NCBI GenBank assembly: GCA_022511025.1
Contig: JAFLSI010000003.1
Coordinates: 1-51,806 of the forward strand
Direction: 5' to 3'
Length of the DNA: 51,806 nucleotides
Source: Rikenella sp.
Lineage (GTDB): Bacteria; Bacteroidota; Bacteroidia; Bacteroidales; Rikenellaceae
Part shown: positions 16,878 to 26,255 of the stretch, piece by piece
How positions within the stretch are numbered: the first letter of the stretch is position 1
Layout: each line of letters starts with the position of its first letter
Notes under the pieces: model-generated
Databases searched by the model: none
Seen by the model: the letters and a program-made list of their open reading frames with translations, nothing else
Told to the model about the DNA's origin: nothing
Program-made: the position numbers and the translations under genes

Positions 16878-17547
16878 TATTATTACCCTGCTGCCCAAGC
16901 TGTTGGACGGTGCGCTGAGCGAATCGATCATCAAGCGGGCGCAGGACAAAGGGCTGGTCGACATCCGGATTCACAACCTGCGGGATTATTGCGAAGACAA
17001 ACACCGGACGGCGGACGACTACCCGTTCGGCGGCGAGGCGGGCATGGTGATGAAGATCGAGCCGATTTACAAGATCATCACTTGGTTGCGTTCGGAGCGG
17101 GAGTACGACGAGGTGATCTACACCTCGCCGGACGGGATTACCTATAACCAGCAGGAGGCCAATCGGTTATCGACTCTGAAGAATTTGATCATCCTGTGCG
17201 GTCATTACAAAGGGGTGGACTACCGGGTGCGGGAACATTTGATTACGCGTGAGATTTCGATCGGCGATTATGTGCTGACGGGGGGCGAATTAGCGGCGGC
17301 GGTCATTGCGGACAGTGTGGTCCGGATTCTGCCGGGGGCGATCGGCGACGAATGTTCGGCCTTGACGGACAGTTTTCAGGACAACCTGTTGGCTCCGCCG
17401 GTCTACACGCGTCCGGCGGAGTTCAACGGCTGGCGGGTGCCGGATGTGCTGTTGTCGGGAAATTTTGCCGAAATTTCGAGCTGGCAGGAGGAGCAGGCAT
17501 TCGAACGAACGCAAAGATTAAGGCCTGATTTATTGGAAATTAAATAA
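16867..17547 (+). CDS. trmD: tRNA (guanine37-N1)-methyltransferase
   Basis: 226 residues. The SPOUT-knot motifs are clear: '[15 protein letters not shown]' and '[19 protein letters not shown]'; the C-terminal '[23 protein letters not shown]' is also conserved. It places m1G at position 37 of tRNAs to prevent frameshifts. The gene is usually next to rpsP/rimM/rplS; here it is instead overlapped by an MBL hydrolase and followed six bases later by lpxB. Confidence 0.96.
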   Translation: MRIDIITLLPKLLDGALSESIIKRAQDKGLVDIRIHNLRDYCEDKHRTADDYPFGGEAGMVMKIEPIYKIITWLRSEREYDEVIYTSPDGITYNQQEANRLSTLKNLIILCGHYKGVDYRVREHLITREISIGDYVLTGGELAAAVIADSVVRILPGAIGDECSALTDSFQDNLLAPPVYTRPAEFNGWRVPDVLLSGNFAEISSWQEEQAFERTQRLRPDLLEIK

Positions 17548-17553
17548 GTCGAT

Positions 17554-18726
17554 ATGAAGTATTACATCATAGCGGGCGAGGCGTCGGGCGACCTGCACGG
17601 GGCGAATCTTATCGGCGGTCTGTTGCAGGCCGATCCGGAGGCGGAGATCCGTTTCTGGGGCGGCGACAAGATGGCTGAAGCGGCGGGAGAGCACGGGACG
17701 TTGGTGAGGCATTACAAAGAGGCCTCGATCATGGGATTCTGGGAGGTGGTCAAAAACCTGCGGAGGATCGGCCGGCAAATGCGGTTTTGTCGGGAGGATA
17801 TAGCAGCCAGCCGGCCCGATGCGTTGATCTTGATCGACTATCCGGGATTCAACCTGCGCATGGCGGAGTTCGCCCGCACCCATCGTTGGCCGGCGGGGGT
17901 GAAGCGGCCGGAGGTCTTCTATTATATCGCGCCGAAGGTTTGGGCGTGGAAAGAAAAACGGGTGGTTCGGATTCGGAAGTTTGTGGATCGGTTGTTCATC
18001 ATTTTTCCGTTCGAGGTCGAATATTTTCGACGGCATGGGATCGAGGCTTTCTATGCCGGCAATCCGTTGATGGATGCAGTGGCCGGACGGGGGGCGGTTG
18101 CGGAGGAGAGCGCCGAGGCGTTCCGGCGGGAGAATGGGTTGGACCGGCGGCCGATGGTCGCGTTGGTGGCTGGGAGCAGGGGGTCGGAGATTCGCTACAA
18201 TTTACCCTGTATGGTGGCTGTTGCGAGGCGTTTCCCGGAGTACCAGTTTGTGGTAACGGGTGTTTCGTGGCTCGACAAGGCGCTGTATGACAGGTATTTG
18301 TCGGGAAACGATGTGCGGTTCGTCTGCGACCAGACCTACCGCACGCTGCTCTTTTCGGAAGCGGCATTGGTTACGTCGGGGACGGCGACGCTCGAAACGG
18401 CGCTCTTGAACGTGCCGGAGGTGGTCTGTTTCCGCAGCTCGGCGATCAGCATTTGGGTGGCGAAACGGCTTGTGAAACTGCGCTTTATCTCGCTTGTCAA
18501 TTTGATCCTGAACCGCGAAGCGGTGCGGGAGTTGATCCAGGAGGAGTTCACACCGGAACGGGCGGCAGAGGAGTTGCGGGCGGTGCTGCCGGGGGGGGCG
18601 AAACACGAACGGATGATGCGGGATTTCGACGCATTGCGCGTAGCGATGGGCGCGCCGGGTGCTTCGGTGCGGGTGGCCGAGGAGATGGTGCGGCTGTTGA
18701 ATGAAAAGGGAGGGGCAAAGGCATGA
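17554..18726 (+). CDS. lpxB: Lipid-A-disaccharide synthase
   Basis: 390 residues. Start 'MKYYIIAGEASGDLHGANLI' is a strong LpxB signature; 'LIDYPGFNLRMA', 'YYIAPKVWAWKEKRV' and 'VTSGTATLETALLNVPEVV' also match. This GT19 enzyme joins two acylated glucosamines in lipid A synthesis at the inner membrane. Its stop overlaps the next start (ATGA). Confidence 0.95.
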   Translation: MKYYIIAGEASGDLHGANLIGGLLQADPEAEIRFWGGDKMAEAAGEHGTLVRHYKEASIMGFWEVVKNLRRIGRQMRFCREDIAASRPDALILIDYPGFNLRMAEFARTHRWPAGVKRPEVFYYIAPKVWAWKEKRVVRIRKFVDRLFIIFPFEVEYFRRHGIEAFYAGNPLMDAVAGRGAVAEESAEAFRRENGLDRRPMVALVAGSRGSEIRYNLPCMVAVARRFPEYQFVVTGVSWLDKALYDRYLSGNDVRFVCDQTYRTLLFSEAALVTSGTATLETALLNVPEVVCFRSSAISIWVAKRLVKLRFISLVNLILNREAVRELIQEEFTPERAAEELRAVLPGGAKHERMMRDFDALRVAMGAPGASVRVAEEMVRLLNEKGGAKA

Positions 18727-19370
18727 AAATCATTTGCATCGGCATGAACTATGCGGAACATGTCAGGGAGCTGCCGGGCGTGTGGGGCGGAGCGGTGCAG
18801 CAGAGGGAGCGGCCGATGCCGCAGGAGCCGGTCTTTTTCATCAAACCCGATACCGCTTTGCTGCGGAACAACGAGCCGTTTTATATTCCGGATTTCTCGG
18901 AAGATGTGCAGTACGAGTGCGAGTTGGTCGTGCGAATCGACCGGCTGTGCAAAGGGATCGAGGAGCGTTTTGCGCACCGGTGTTACGCGGAGGTCGGGTT
19001 GGGGATCGACTTCACGGCCCGCGACTTGCAGCGGCGGTGTAAGGCGGAGGGGCTGCCCTGGGAGATTGCCAAAGGGTTCGACCACTCGGCGGCGGTGGCA
19101 CCGGTGTTCGTGCCGAAAGCGGAATTGCCGGATATGCAGCAGCTTCACTTCTCGATGAAACTCAATGGCGAACAGCGGCAGACAGGGTTTACGGGGGATA
19201 TGATTTTCAGTGTGGACCGGATCATTGCCTATGTATCGCAGTTCGTTACCTTGCGTATCGGCGATCTGATCTTTACCGGGACGCCAGCCGGGGTGGGACA
19301 GGTGCATATCGGCGACCGGATTACGGCGGAATTGGAGGGGAGAATCCTGCTGGATTTTCAGGTCAAATAA
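18723..19370 (+). CDS. Fumarylacetoacetate hydrolase family protein
   Basis: 215 residues covering the FAH catalytic fold. 'MKIICIGMNYAEHVRELPG' starts the domain, 'VQYECELVVRI' gives metal-binding acids and 'LRIGDLIFTGTPAGVGQVHIGDRI' is the conserved C-terminal motif. Related enzymes include acylpyruvases and oxaloacetate decarboxylases/tautomerases. No tyrosine-catabolism genes are near, so the housekeeping acylpyruvase or oxaloacetate role is more likely than fumarylacetoacetate cleavage. It is coupled to lpxB by a four-base overlap. Confidence 0.9.
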   Translation: MKIICIGMNYAEHVRELPGVWGGAVQQRERPMPQEPVFFIKPDTALLRNNEPFYIPDFSEDVQYECELVVRIDRLCKGIEERFAHRCYAEVGLGIDFTARDLQRRCKAEGLPWEIAKGFDHSAAVAPVFVPKAELPDMQQLHFSMKLNGEQRQTGFTGDMIFSVDRIIAYVSQFVTLRIGDLIFTGTPAGVGQVHIGDRITAELEGRILLDFQVK

Positions 19371-19380
19371 ATCGTTGAAT

Positions 19381-19998
19381 ATGCTGGAAAACTGTTTATT
19401 GCAGAATAAAATAGATATTGTTTTAGCCAGCGGATCGCCACGGCGGCGGGAGTTGTTGGCGGGGATGGGGATTCCGTTTCGCGTGGCGGAGGCCTACCCG
19501 GTCGACGAGGTTTATCCGGCGGCGCTGGCGGTGCAGGATGTGCCGCTCTACTTGGCGGAGCGGAAGTCGAGGGCTTTTCCCGAGGTGCTGAAGGAGAGGG
19601 AGATATTGATTACGGCGGACACCGTGGTTATTCACGGCGGCCGGGTCATCGGCAAGCCTGCGGGGCGGGAGGAGGCGGTCGAAACCCTGCGGCAGCTCTC
19701 CTGTTCGGTGCATGAGGTGGTTACCGGAGTGATGCTGCGCAGCAGCCGGGCGGAACGAAAATTCTCGGATACGGCACGGGTGGTTTTCGGCCCTTTGACT
19801 GCGGAAGAGATCGAATATTATGTGGACCGGTTTCGGCCCTACGACAAGGCGGGGGCTTACGGGATTCAGGAGTGGATCGGCTATGCGGGGATCGAACGGA
19901 TCGAAGGGTCGTTCTACAACGTAATGGGGCTGCCGACCCGGCTGCTGTATCTCGAATTGTCGGATTTTATCCGAATGCAAGGATGGAATAATGAATAA
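19381..19998 (+). CDS. maf: Maf family nucleotide pyrophosphatase
   Basis: 205 residues from ATG 19381; the ORF track shows a TTG two codons earlier. 'IVLASGSPRRRELLAGMGIPF' and 'ITADTVV' are Maf motifs, and 'YDKAGAYGIQEWIGYAGIERIEGSFYNVMGLPT' is its conserved C-terminal part. Maf proteins hydrolyse non-canonical or pyrimidine nucleoside triphosphates to monophosphates. It follows the FAH gene by 10 bases. Confidence 0.93.
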   Translation: MLENCLLQNKIDIVLASGSPRRRELLAGMGIPFRVAEAYPVDEVYPAALAVQDVPLYLAERKSRAFPEVLKEREILITADTVVIHGGRVIGKPAGREEAVETLRQLSCSVHEVVTGVMLRSSRAERKFSDTARVVFGPLTAEEIEYYVDRFRPYDKAGAYGIQEWIGYAGIERIEGSFYNVMGLPTRLLYLELSDFIRMQGWNNE

Positions 19999-20015
19999 TC
20001 GATAAAATACATGAT

Positions 20016-22115
20016 ATGAGAAAATTAAGTTTCTTTATTTTACTCTTCGGTTTGGTTCTCTCTCTTTGTCCGGCGCTGCGGGCCGACGAGGGGATGTGGC
20101 TGCCGAGCCTGATCGAACAGGGGCATATCAAAGATATGCGGGCCAAAGGGTTCCGGCTCAAGGCGCAGGATTTGTATGCGGTGAACCGGGCCAGCCTGAA
20201 AGATGCCATCGTGCGGTTCGGAAGCGGATGTACCGGGGAGTTGATCTCCGACCAAGGGCTGTTGATTACGAACCACCATTGCGGATACGGGCAGATCCAG
20301 CAGCACAGCTCGGTGGAGCATGACTACCTGACCGACGGATTTGCGGCGATGAACCGCGACGAGGAGTTGCCGAATCCGGGATTGACGGTGAGTTTCTTGG
20401 TTGAGATGCGGGATGTTACCGATTCGATCCTCAAAGGAGTAACGAATACCATGGACGAAACGGAACGGCAGCAGATCGTCGAGGCCAATAAGAAAGAGGT
20501 TGTGGGGTCGGCGACGGAGGGAAACCATTACCGGGCTTCGGTCGAGGCGCTGTACTATGGAAACCAGTATTTTCTGTTCGTCTATGAGGTCTTCGAGGAT
20601 GTCCGGTTGGTCTTCGCCCCGCCGTCGGCGGTCGGAAAGTTCGGCGGGGATACCGACAACTGGATGTGGCCGCGGCATACGGGCGATTTCTCGATTTTCC
20701 GGGTCTATGCCTCGCCCGACAACAAACCGGCCCCCTACTCGCCGGACAATGTGCCGTATGTGCCGAAAAAGTCGTTCACCATCTCGCTGAAAGGGATTCG
20801 GCCGGGCGATTTTACCTTTGTGTACGGTTTTCCGGGGCGGACATACCAGTATCTGCATTCCGAAGCGGTGCGGTACATCCAGGAAAAGAGCGATCCGCAC
20901 AAGGTGAGGCTGCGGACGCTGCGGCTCGAGGTCATGAACCGGGCTCAGGCGGCCGATCCGGCGGTGCGGATCCAGTATGCGGCCAAAAATGCCAATGTGT
21001 CGAATGCCTGGAAAAAGTGGCAGGGCGAAATGAAGGGGCTGAAGCGGTTGGGGACGGTGGCCAAAAAGCAGGCGTTCGAACGGCGGTTCGAGGCGTGGGC
21101 GGCCGACAAACCGGAGTATGCGGGGGTTACGGAGCGGTTAGCCCGGCTGTACGATTCGTTAGAGCCGTATGCTTTTGCGCGGGATTACCACACGGAGGCG
21201 GTGCTGGCGATCGAGCTGTTCCGGTTTGCCGGAACTTTTGCCGGAGTCGAAGAGTGGACCCCGGAGGCGATCGAACAGGTTCGGAAGAGATCGGCGGCAT
21301 TTTTCAAAGACTATGTGCCGGCCATCGACCGGGAGACAGCCCGGAGGTTGTTGGAGGAGTACGAGCGCCATGTGCCGGAGAGTTTCCGGCCGCAGGGCGG
21401 AAAGATCGATGTGGGGGCTATTTTCGACTCTACCCTCTTGGTCGATTCGGTACGGGTCGGCCGGCTGCTGGCGGAGGGGGATACCGCCGCTGTTCGCCGG
21501 ATTGTGGACAGCGATGCGGCGGTGAGAGCTTTCCGGGCCTTTACAGCGGTGTACAAAACCCGGATCGAACCGGCCTATAAGGAGCTGAACGGGCAGATCG
21601 ACCGCCTCTACCGGACTTACATGCGGGGGATGATGGAGATGCCGGGCGCGGGCAAGGCCTTCTATCCGGATGCCAACTCGACGCTGCGGATCGCCTACGG
21701 CAAGGTGGAGGGCTATCGGCCGGTGGATGCAGTCGTTTACGAGCCGGTGTCGACGCTCGAAGGGGTGATGGAGAAAGACAATCCGGAGATCTATGATTAC
21801 AACGTTCCGGCCCGGCTGCGGCGGCTTTACGAGACAAAAGACTACGGCCGGTGGGCGGTGAACGGAACGGTGCCGGTGGCTTTCATCGCGACGAACCATA
21901 CCACGGGCGGAAATTCGGGCAGTCCGGTGCTGAACGGGCGGGGCGAGTTGATCGGGGTCAACTTCGACCGCTGCTGGGAGGGAACGATGTCCGATCTGGA
22001 GTACGATCCGGAGGTCTGCCGGAATATCGCTTTGGATATTCGGTATGCCCTCTTCCTGATCGACCGGGTCGGCGGGGCCGGCTATCTGCTCGACGAAATG
22101 AAATTCGCTGAATGA
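20016..22115 (+). CDS. S46 family dipeptidyl-peptidase, DPP11-like (acidic specificity)
   Basis: 699 residues with a signal peptide (MRKLSFFILLFGLVLSLCPALRA). 'LLITNHHCG' carries the catalytic histidine (about 88) and 'TGGNSGSPVLNGRGELIG' the serine (634). In Porphyromonas, the residue 18 positions after this serine (673) sets specificity: Gly in DPP7, Arg in DPP11. Here that residue is Arg652 ('NFDRCWEG'), so release of dipeptides with Asp or Glu at the second position is predicted. The enzyme should act in the periplasm. It overlaps the following aminopeptidase gene (ATGA). Confidence 0.93.
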   Translation: MRKLSFFILLFGLVLSLCPALRADEGMWLPSLIEQGHIKDMRAKGFRLKAQDLYAVNRASLKDAIVRFGSGCTGELISDQGLLITNHHCGYGQIQQHSSVEHDYLTDGFAAMNRDEELPNPGLTVSFLVEMRDVTDSILKGVTNTMDETERQQIVEANKKEVVGSATEGNHYRASVEALYYGNQYFLFVYEVFEDVRLVFAPPSAVGKFGGDTDNWMWPRHTGDFSIFRVYASPDNKPAPYSPDNVPYVPKKSFTISLKGIRPGDFTFVYGFPGRTYQYLHSEAVRYIQEKSDPHKVRLRTLRLEVMNRAQAADPAVRIQYAAKNANVSNAWKKWQGEMKGLKRLGTVAKKQAFERRFEAWAADKPEYAGVTERLARLYDSLEPYAFARDYHTEAVLAIELFRFAGTFAGVEEWTPEAIEQVRKRSAAFFKDYVPAIDRETARRLLEEYERHVPESFRPQGGKIDVGAIFDSTLLVDSVRVGRLLAEGDTAAVRRIVDSDAAVRAFRAFTAVYKTRIEPAYKELNGQIDRLYRTYMRGMMEMPGAGKAFYPDANSTLRIAYGKVEGYRPVDAVVYEPVSTLEGVMEKDNPEIYDYNVPARLRRLYETKDYGRWAVNGTVPVAFIATNHTTGGNSGSPVLNGRGELIGVNFDRCWEGTMSDLEYDPEVCRNIALDIRYALFLIDRVGGAGYLLDEMKFAE

Positions 22116-23890
22116 CGATGGTTCGGGAACGGTTGGAAAGATTGCGGAGCTGGATGCGGGAGCAGGAGGTCGGGGCATTTGTCGTCCCCTCGAACGACCC
22201 GCATTTCAGCGAGTATGTGGCTCCGTACTGGGGTTGCCGGGCATGGCTCAGCGGGTTTGACGGGTCGGCCGGAACCGTGGCGGTTGCGGCCGACGGGCGG
22301 GCGGCGCTTTGGACCGACTCGCGCTATTTCCTGCAGGCCGAGGCCCAGTTGGCAGGGACGGGAATCGAACTGCAACGCAGCGGATTGGCAGGGACGCCGA
22401 CGCTTTCGGTGTGGTTGGCTGCGGCTGCTGTCGGGCGGGTCGGGGTGGACGGGCAGTTATTCTCCCGCACGGCGTTCGAGGAGATGAAACACGACTTGGC
22501 GGGGCTTGGGATCGAATTAGTGCCGCTCGGCGATCCGTTCGGGACGATCTGGGACGGTCGGCCGGCCTTGCCCCATGCACCGGCTTTCTGTCTCGAGGAG
22601 GCATATTGCGGCGAGGCGGCGGCCGGCAAACTCGACCGCATTCGGGCAGCGGGGCCGGCCGAGGGAGCGGTTCGGATTGTGGCGGTATTGGACGAAATTG
22701 CCTGGACGCTCAATATTCGGGGGGGAGACATTGCCTACAATCCGGTCGTTGTCAGCTATTTGGCGATCGAATCGGAACGGGCGGTGCTCTTTGTCGACCG
22801 GGAGAAATTCTCGGCTGAGGATCGGGAGCGACTGAGACGGGAAGCGGGGGTCGAGATGCGGCCTTACACCGATTTCGGGGCCTATCTTGCGGCATGCGGA
22901 GGGCGGACGGTAGTGGCCGATCCGAATGGGTTGGATCTCTGCCATTGGCAGATACTCGAAACGGCCGGGGCGGTGTTAGTGGCGGAGAGCGGGGTGATTG
23001 CCGGCATGAAAGCGGTCAAGAATCCGACGGAAACAGCCGGATTCAGGCGGGCGATGGAGTTGGACGGGGTGGCTTTGGTGCGATTCGAGCGGTGGCTCGA
23101 ACAAACGATGGCGGCGGGCGGAAGACCGACGGAGCGGGAGATCTCCGCCCGGCTGCATGCCTTTCGCCGGGCGGCGGGAGAGGCGTTTCGCGGCGAGAGT
23201 TTCGGGACCATTGCGGGATATGGCGCGCACGGAGCGATCGTGCACTACGAGGCGACGCCGGAGAGCGATGTGCCGACAGGAACGGAATCTTTCCTGTTGG
23301 TCGACAGCGGGGGGCACTACCTGCACGGGACGACGGACATCACCCGGACCTACCATTTCGGCACCCCCTCCGAGGAGCAGCGGCGGGACTATACGGCGGT
23401 GCTGCGGGGGATGATCGACCTGAGTGCCGTCCGGTTCCCGGTCGGGACACGGGGGGCGCAGCTGGACGTACTGGCCCGGCGGTACTTGTGGGAAGAGGGG
23501 CGGAACTACCTGCACGGGACGGGGCATGGGGTCGGCCACTATCTTTGCGTCCACGAGGGGCCGCAGTCGATCCGGATGAACGAGAATCCGGTGGTCCTGC
23601 AACCGGGGATGGTGCAAAGTTGCGAGCCGGGAGTGTATGTGGCGGGGCGGTACGGGATTCGTATCGAGAATCTGACGCTCGTAACGGCAGAGGGGTGTCC
23701 GGAGGGGTTCCTGCGCTTCGAGACCTTGACTCTCTGTCCGATCTCTTTGTCTGCGGTCGATACGGAGGCGCTGGATGCCGGCCAGCGGGAGTGGCTGAAC
23801 CGGTATCATGCGACGGTCTGCGAACGGCTGGCTCCCTATTTGGAGGCGGACGAACGGGAGTGGCTGCGGGACAAAACCCGGCCGGTTTAG
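22112..23890 (+). CDS. M24B aminopeptidase P family protein (Xaa-Pro)
   Basis: 592 residues, the long three-domain form: two creatinase-like N-terminal domains and a C-terminal pita-bread domain. Metal ligands appear in 'LVDSGGHYLHGTTDITRTYHFG' (two Asp), 'GTGHGVGHYLCVHEGPQSI' (His), 'QSCEPGVYVAGRYGIRIENL' (two Glu). It removes an N-terminal residue before proline, and has no signal peptide, so it acts in the cytoplasm on imported peptides. Its translation is coupled to the exported S46 peptidase, linking dipeptide release outside with processing inside. Confidence 0.94.
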   Translation: MTMVRERLERLRSWMREQEVGAFVVPSNDPHFSEYVAPYWGCRAWLSGFDGSAGTVAVAADGRAALWTDSRYFLQAEAQLAGTGIELQRSGLAGTPTLSVWLAAAAVGRVGVDGQLFSRTAFEEMKHDLAGLGIELVPLGDPFGTIWDGRPALPHAPAFCLEEAYCGEAAAGKLDRIRAAGPAEGAVRIVAVLDEIAWTLNIRGGDIAYNPVVVSYLAIESERAVLFVDREKFSAEDRERLRREAGVEMRPYTDFGAYLAACGGRTVVADPNGLDLCHWQILETAGAVLVAESGVIAGMKAVKNPTETAGFRRAMELDGVALVRFERWLEQTMAAGGRPTEREISARLHAFRRAAGEAFRGESFGTIAGYGAHGAIVHYEATPESDVPTGTESFLLVDSGGHYLHGTTDITRTYHFGTPSEEQRRDYTAVLRGMIDLSAVRFPVGTRGAQLDVLARRYLWEEGRNYLHGTGHGVGHYLCVHEGPQSIRMNENPVVLQPGMVQSCEPGVYVAGRYGIRIENLTLVTAEGCPEGFLRFETLTLCPISLSAVDTEALDAGQREWLNRYHATVCERLAPYLEADEREWLRDKTRPV

Positions 23891-23907
23891 GCACGGTTCT
23901 TGCTTAT

Positions 23908-23948
23908 CCATCGTTCGGTCTAAACACGCACAAATTAACGAACGATGG
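23908..23948. repeat. 10-bp inverted repeat covering the lipocalin start codon
   Basis: CCATCGTTCG (23908-23917) and CGAACGATGG (23939-23948) are exact inverse copies around 21 bases. The ATG of the lipocalin gene (23945) lies in the right arm, so an RNA hairpin would hide the start codon. Confidence 0.6.
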
Positions 23949-24421
23949 AAAAATTCGAGACGGTCGAAAACTTCGACCTCCAAAAGTATCTGGGCAAATG
24001 GTATGAGATTGCGCGGTTCGATTTTCTTTTCGAGCGCGGTTTGTGTTCCGTAACGGCGGAATATTCGCTGCGTCCGGACGGACGGGTGCGGGTGGTCAAC
24101 AGCGGCCGGAAAGGCTCGCCGCAGGGGCGGTTGTCCGTGGCGGAGGGCAAAGCGAAATTGGGAGCGCCGGACGATCTGCGGCGGCCGGGATTTCTGAAAG
24201 TTTCGTTCTTCGGTCCTTTCTATACGCCGTATTACATTCTGGCGCTCGATCCGGACTACCGGTACGTGCTGGTGGGTGGACGGAAGGGGAAATACCTCTG
24301 GATTCTTTCCCGCACCCCGCACCTGCCGCAGGAGACGGTGCAGCAGTTGGTCGCGCGGGCCGGGGAGTTAGGATTCGACACCTCGAAACTGATCTTTACG
24401 CCTCAGCCGGCGGAACTGTAG
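23945..24421 (+). CDS. Lipocalin family protein (Blc-like)
   Basis: 158 residues. 'LQKYLGKWYEIARFDFLFERGL' is the lipocalin GxWYE motif and 'YYILALDPDYRYVLVGGRKGKYLWILSRTP' matches the second half of bacterial lipocalins such as Blc, which bind lipids. Unlike Blc of E. coli there is no signal peptide or lipobox, and no in-frame upstream start supplies one, so it may be cytoplasmic. The start codon is in the arm of an inverted repeat. The 3' end overlaps rluA by 26 bases in convergent orientation. Confidence 0.9.
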   Translation: MEKFETVENFDLQKYLGKWYEIARFDFLFERGLCSVTAEYSLRPDGRVRVVNSGRKGSPQGRLSVAEGKAKLGAPDDLRRPGFLKVSFFGPFYTPYYILALDPDYRYVLVGGRKGKYLWILSRTPHLPQETVQQLVARAGELGFDTSKLIFTPQPAEL

Positions 24422-25145
24422 CTGCCGTCGGCTTCGGCAGTGAGGCGGTGGCTGACTCGAAAAAGGCCCACAGTTTGTCGTCTGCCGGCGTCGGCGCTTC
24501 GACGGTGATCGTTTCGTGCGAGACCGGGTGTTCAAAAGAGAGGCGGCGCGCCCACAGCGAAATGCTGCCGTCCCGGTTGGAACGCCGTGCGCCGTATTTC
24601 AAGTCGCCTTTGATCGGACAGCCGATTTTCGACAGCTGGCACCGGATCTGATGGTGCCGGCCGGTCAGCAGTTCGATCTCCAAAAGATGGTACCGGTCGC
24701 CGGAGGCCAGTACTTTGTACCGCAAGACTGCCTCTTTCGCTTCGGAGCGCAGGCGTTCCGGAACAGCCGGCAATGAGTCGTAAGCGGTCGAATGGTTGGT
24801 TTTGCCGTTCCGGACGATCCAGTGGGTCAAAGTTTCGGCCGAACAGGCGGGGATGTTTTCGACGATAGCCCAGTAAATTTTTCGGAACTGTCGCTGTTTC
24901 AACTGCTCGTTGAGCCGAACCAGGGCTTTGGACGTCCGCGCCAGCAGCACCGCTCCCCCCACCGGCCGGTCGATCCGGTGAACGACCCCCAGAAACACGG
25001 CCCCCGGTTTGGCATATTTCGCTTTGATGTAAGCCTTTACGCTCTCCTCCAATGCCGGTCCGCCCGTCGGATCGGGCTGCACCAATTCGCCGGGGCGTTT
25101 GTTCACCACGATGATGTGGTTGTCTTCGTAAAGTACTTCGATCAT
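24396..25145 (-). CDS. RluA family pseudouridine synthase
   Basis: 249 residues. 'VFLGVVHRIDRPVGGAVLLARTSKAL' contains the catalytic aspartate (HRIDRP), and 'LLTGRHHQIRCQLSKIGCPIKGDLKYG' is the conserved second motif. There is no N-terminal S4 domain, so it is the short type acting on rRNA or tRNA. The position modified cannot be told. Its end overlaps the lipocalin gene. No clear promoter box was found between it and the prs terminator. Confidence 0.93.
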   Translation of the reverse strand: MIEVLYEDNHIIVVNKRPGELVQPDPTGGPALEESVKAYIKAKYAKPGAVFLGVVHRIDRPVGGAVLLARTSKALVRLNEQLKQRQFRKIYWAIVENIPACSAETLTHWIVRNGKTNHSTAYDSLPAVPERLRSEAKEAVLRYKVLASGDRYHLLEIELLTGRHHQIRCQLSKIGCPIKGDLKYGARRSNRDGSISLWARRLSFEHPVSHETITVEAPTPADDKLWAFFESATASLPKPTAATVPPAEA

Positions 25146-25165
25146 AAAGCGCTGTGTATAAAAAT

Positions 25166-25225
25166 CCCGCCGACTTTCCGGTTTGCAAAATGGGGGCGCG
25201 CAAACCGAAAATGTGTGCCGGCGGG
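25166..25225 (-). terminator. Nested inverted repeat, probable terminator of prs
   Basis: Outer arms CCCGCCG and CGGCGGG and inner arms CGGTTTGC and GCAAACCG nest around a 13-base loop. Read on the minus strand, the outer right arm runs into 'ATTTTTATAC', a T-rich tail expected after prs. The 118-base gap between prs and rluA holds only this. Confidence 0.6.
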
Positions 25226-25263
25226 AAAAACCGAACCGTTGCTGCGGCAGCAGACAAAACGGC

Positions 25264-26208
25264 TTAGAAAATAAACATCGAACTGATCTCCTTGTAGTTG
25301 TAAACCCGTTCCACTACGTCGGCAAAAATATCCGCTACGGTCAAAACCTTGAACTTGGCGATATCCTTTCCCTCCTTGAGCGGAATCGTGTCGGTCGTAA
25401 TGATCTGGTCCAGCTCGCTCGCTGCGATCCGTTCATAGGCCGGTCCGGAGAGTACCGGGTGGGTTACCACCGCCCGCACCGACAAGGCTCCCATCTGCTT
25501 CATCACATCGGCCGCTTTGGTGATCGTTCCGGCGGTGTCGATCATGTCGTCGAACAGGATTACGTTCCGCCCTTTCACCTCTCCGATTGCGGTCATTTCG
25601 CTGACCTCGTTCGGTTTGGAGCGGTGTTTGTGGCAGATGACCATCGGCGCCCCCAAATACTTGGCATAGGCGTTCGCCCGTTTCGACCCCCCGATGTCCG
25701 GCGTGGCCACGGTCAGGTTGTCGATTCCCAAGCTCTTGATATACGGCACGAAAACTCCGCTGGCGTACAAATGGTCGACCGGCACGTCGAAAAATCCCTG
25801 AATCTGGTCGGCATGCAGGTCCATCGTCATCACCCGGTCCACCCCTGCCGCGTGCAGCAGGTTGGCCACCAATTTCGCGCCGATCGAGACGCGGGGCCGG
25901 TCTTTTCTGTCCTGTCGCGCCCAGCCGAAATAGGGCATGATCGCCACCACCCGCTTAGCCGAAGCCCGTTTGGCGGCATCCACCATCAACAGCAGCTCCA
26001 TCAAATTGTCTGCCGGCGGAAAGGTCGATCCCACCACGAAAACCGTGCATCCACGGATGCTTTCGTCGTAGGCCGGCTGAAATTCGCCGTCGCTGAACTC
26101 CAGCACGACGGAATTACCGAGTTCCGAACCATAGTGTTTGGCAATCTTTTCGGCCAGATAACGCGAATTCCGGCAGGCGAAGAATTTGATTTTGCGAGGT
26201 TCGCTCAT
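25264..26208 (-). CDS. prs: Ribose-phosphate pyrophosphokinase
   Basis: 314 residues from ATG 26208; the ORF track's 26232 is a GTG within the leader. 'SDGEFQPAYDESIRGCTVFVVGS', 'YFGWARQDRKDRPRVSIGAKLVANLL' and 'VILFDDMIDTAGTITKAADVM' (PRPP-binding loop) are diagnostic. It makes PRPP for nucleotide, His and Trp synthesis. It has its own TACCTTTG box and a leader with two small palindromes, and ends at a long inverted repeat. Confidence 0.96.
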   Translation of the reverse strand: MSEPRKIKFFACRNSRYLAEKIAKHYGSELGNSVVLEFSDGEFQPAYDESIRGCTVFVVGSTFPPADNLMELLLMVDAAKRASAKRVVAIMPYFGWARQDRKDRPRVSIGAKLVANLLHAAGVDRVMTMDLHADQIQGFFDVPVDHLYASGVFVPYIKSLGIDNLTVATPDIGGSKRANAYAKYLGAPMVICHKHRSKPNEVSEMTAIGEVKGRNVILFDDMIDTAGTITKAADVMKQMGALSVRAVVTHPVLSGPAYERIAASELDQIITTDTIPLKEGKDIAKFKVLTVADIFADVVERVYNYKEISSMFIF

Positions 26209-26220
26209 GACAGTGTGCAG

Positions 26221-26251
26221 TTGTGTGAACACAATGGTGTCGATTTCGACA
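26221..26251 (-). promoter_or_regulatory. Two adjacent palindromes in the prs leader
   Basis: TTGTGT-GA-ACACAA (26221-26234) and TGTCGA-TT-TCGACA (26238-26251) lie three bases apart, between the -7 box and the prs ATG. They may be operators or small RNA hairpins near the transcript start. Confidence 0.4.
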
Positions 26252-26255
26252 GGCG

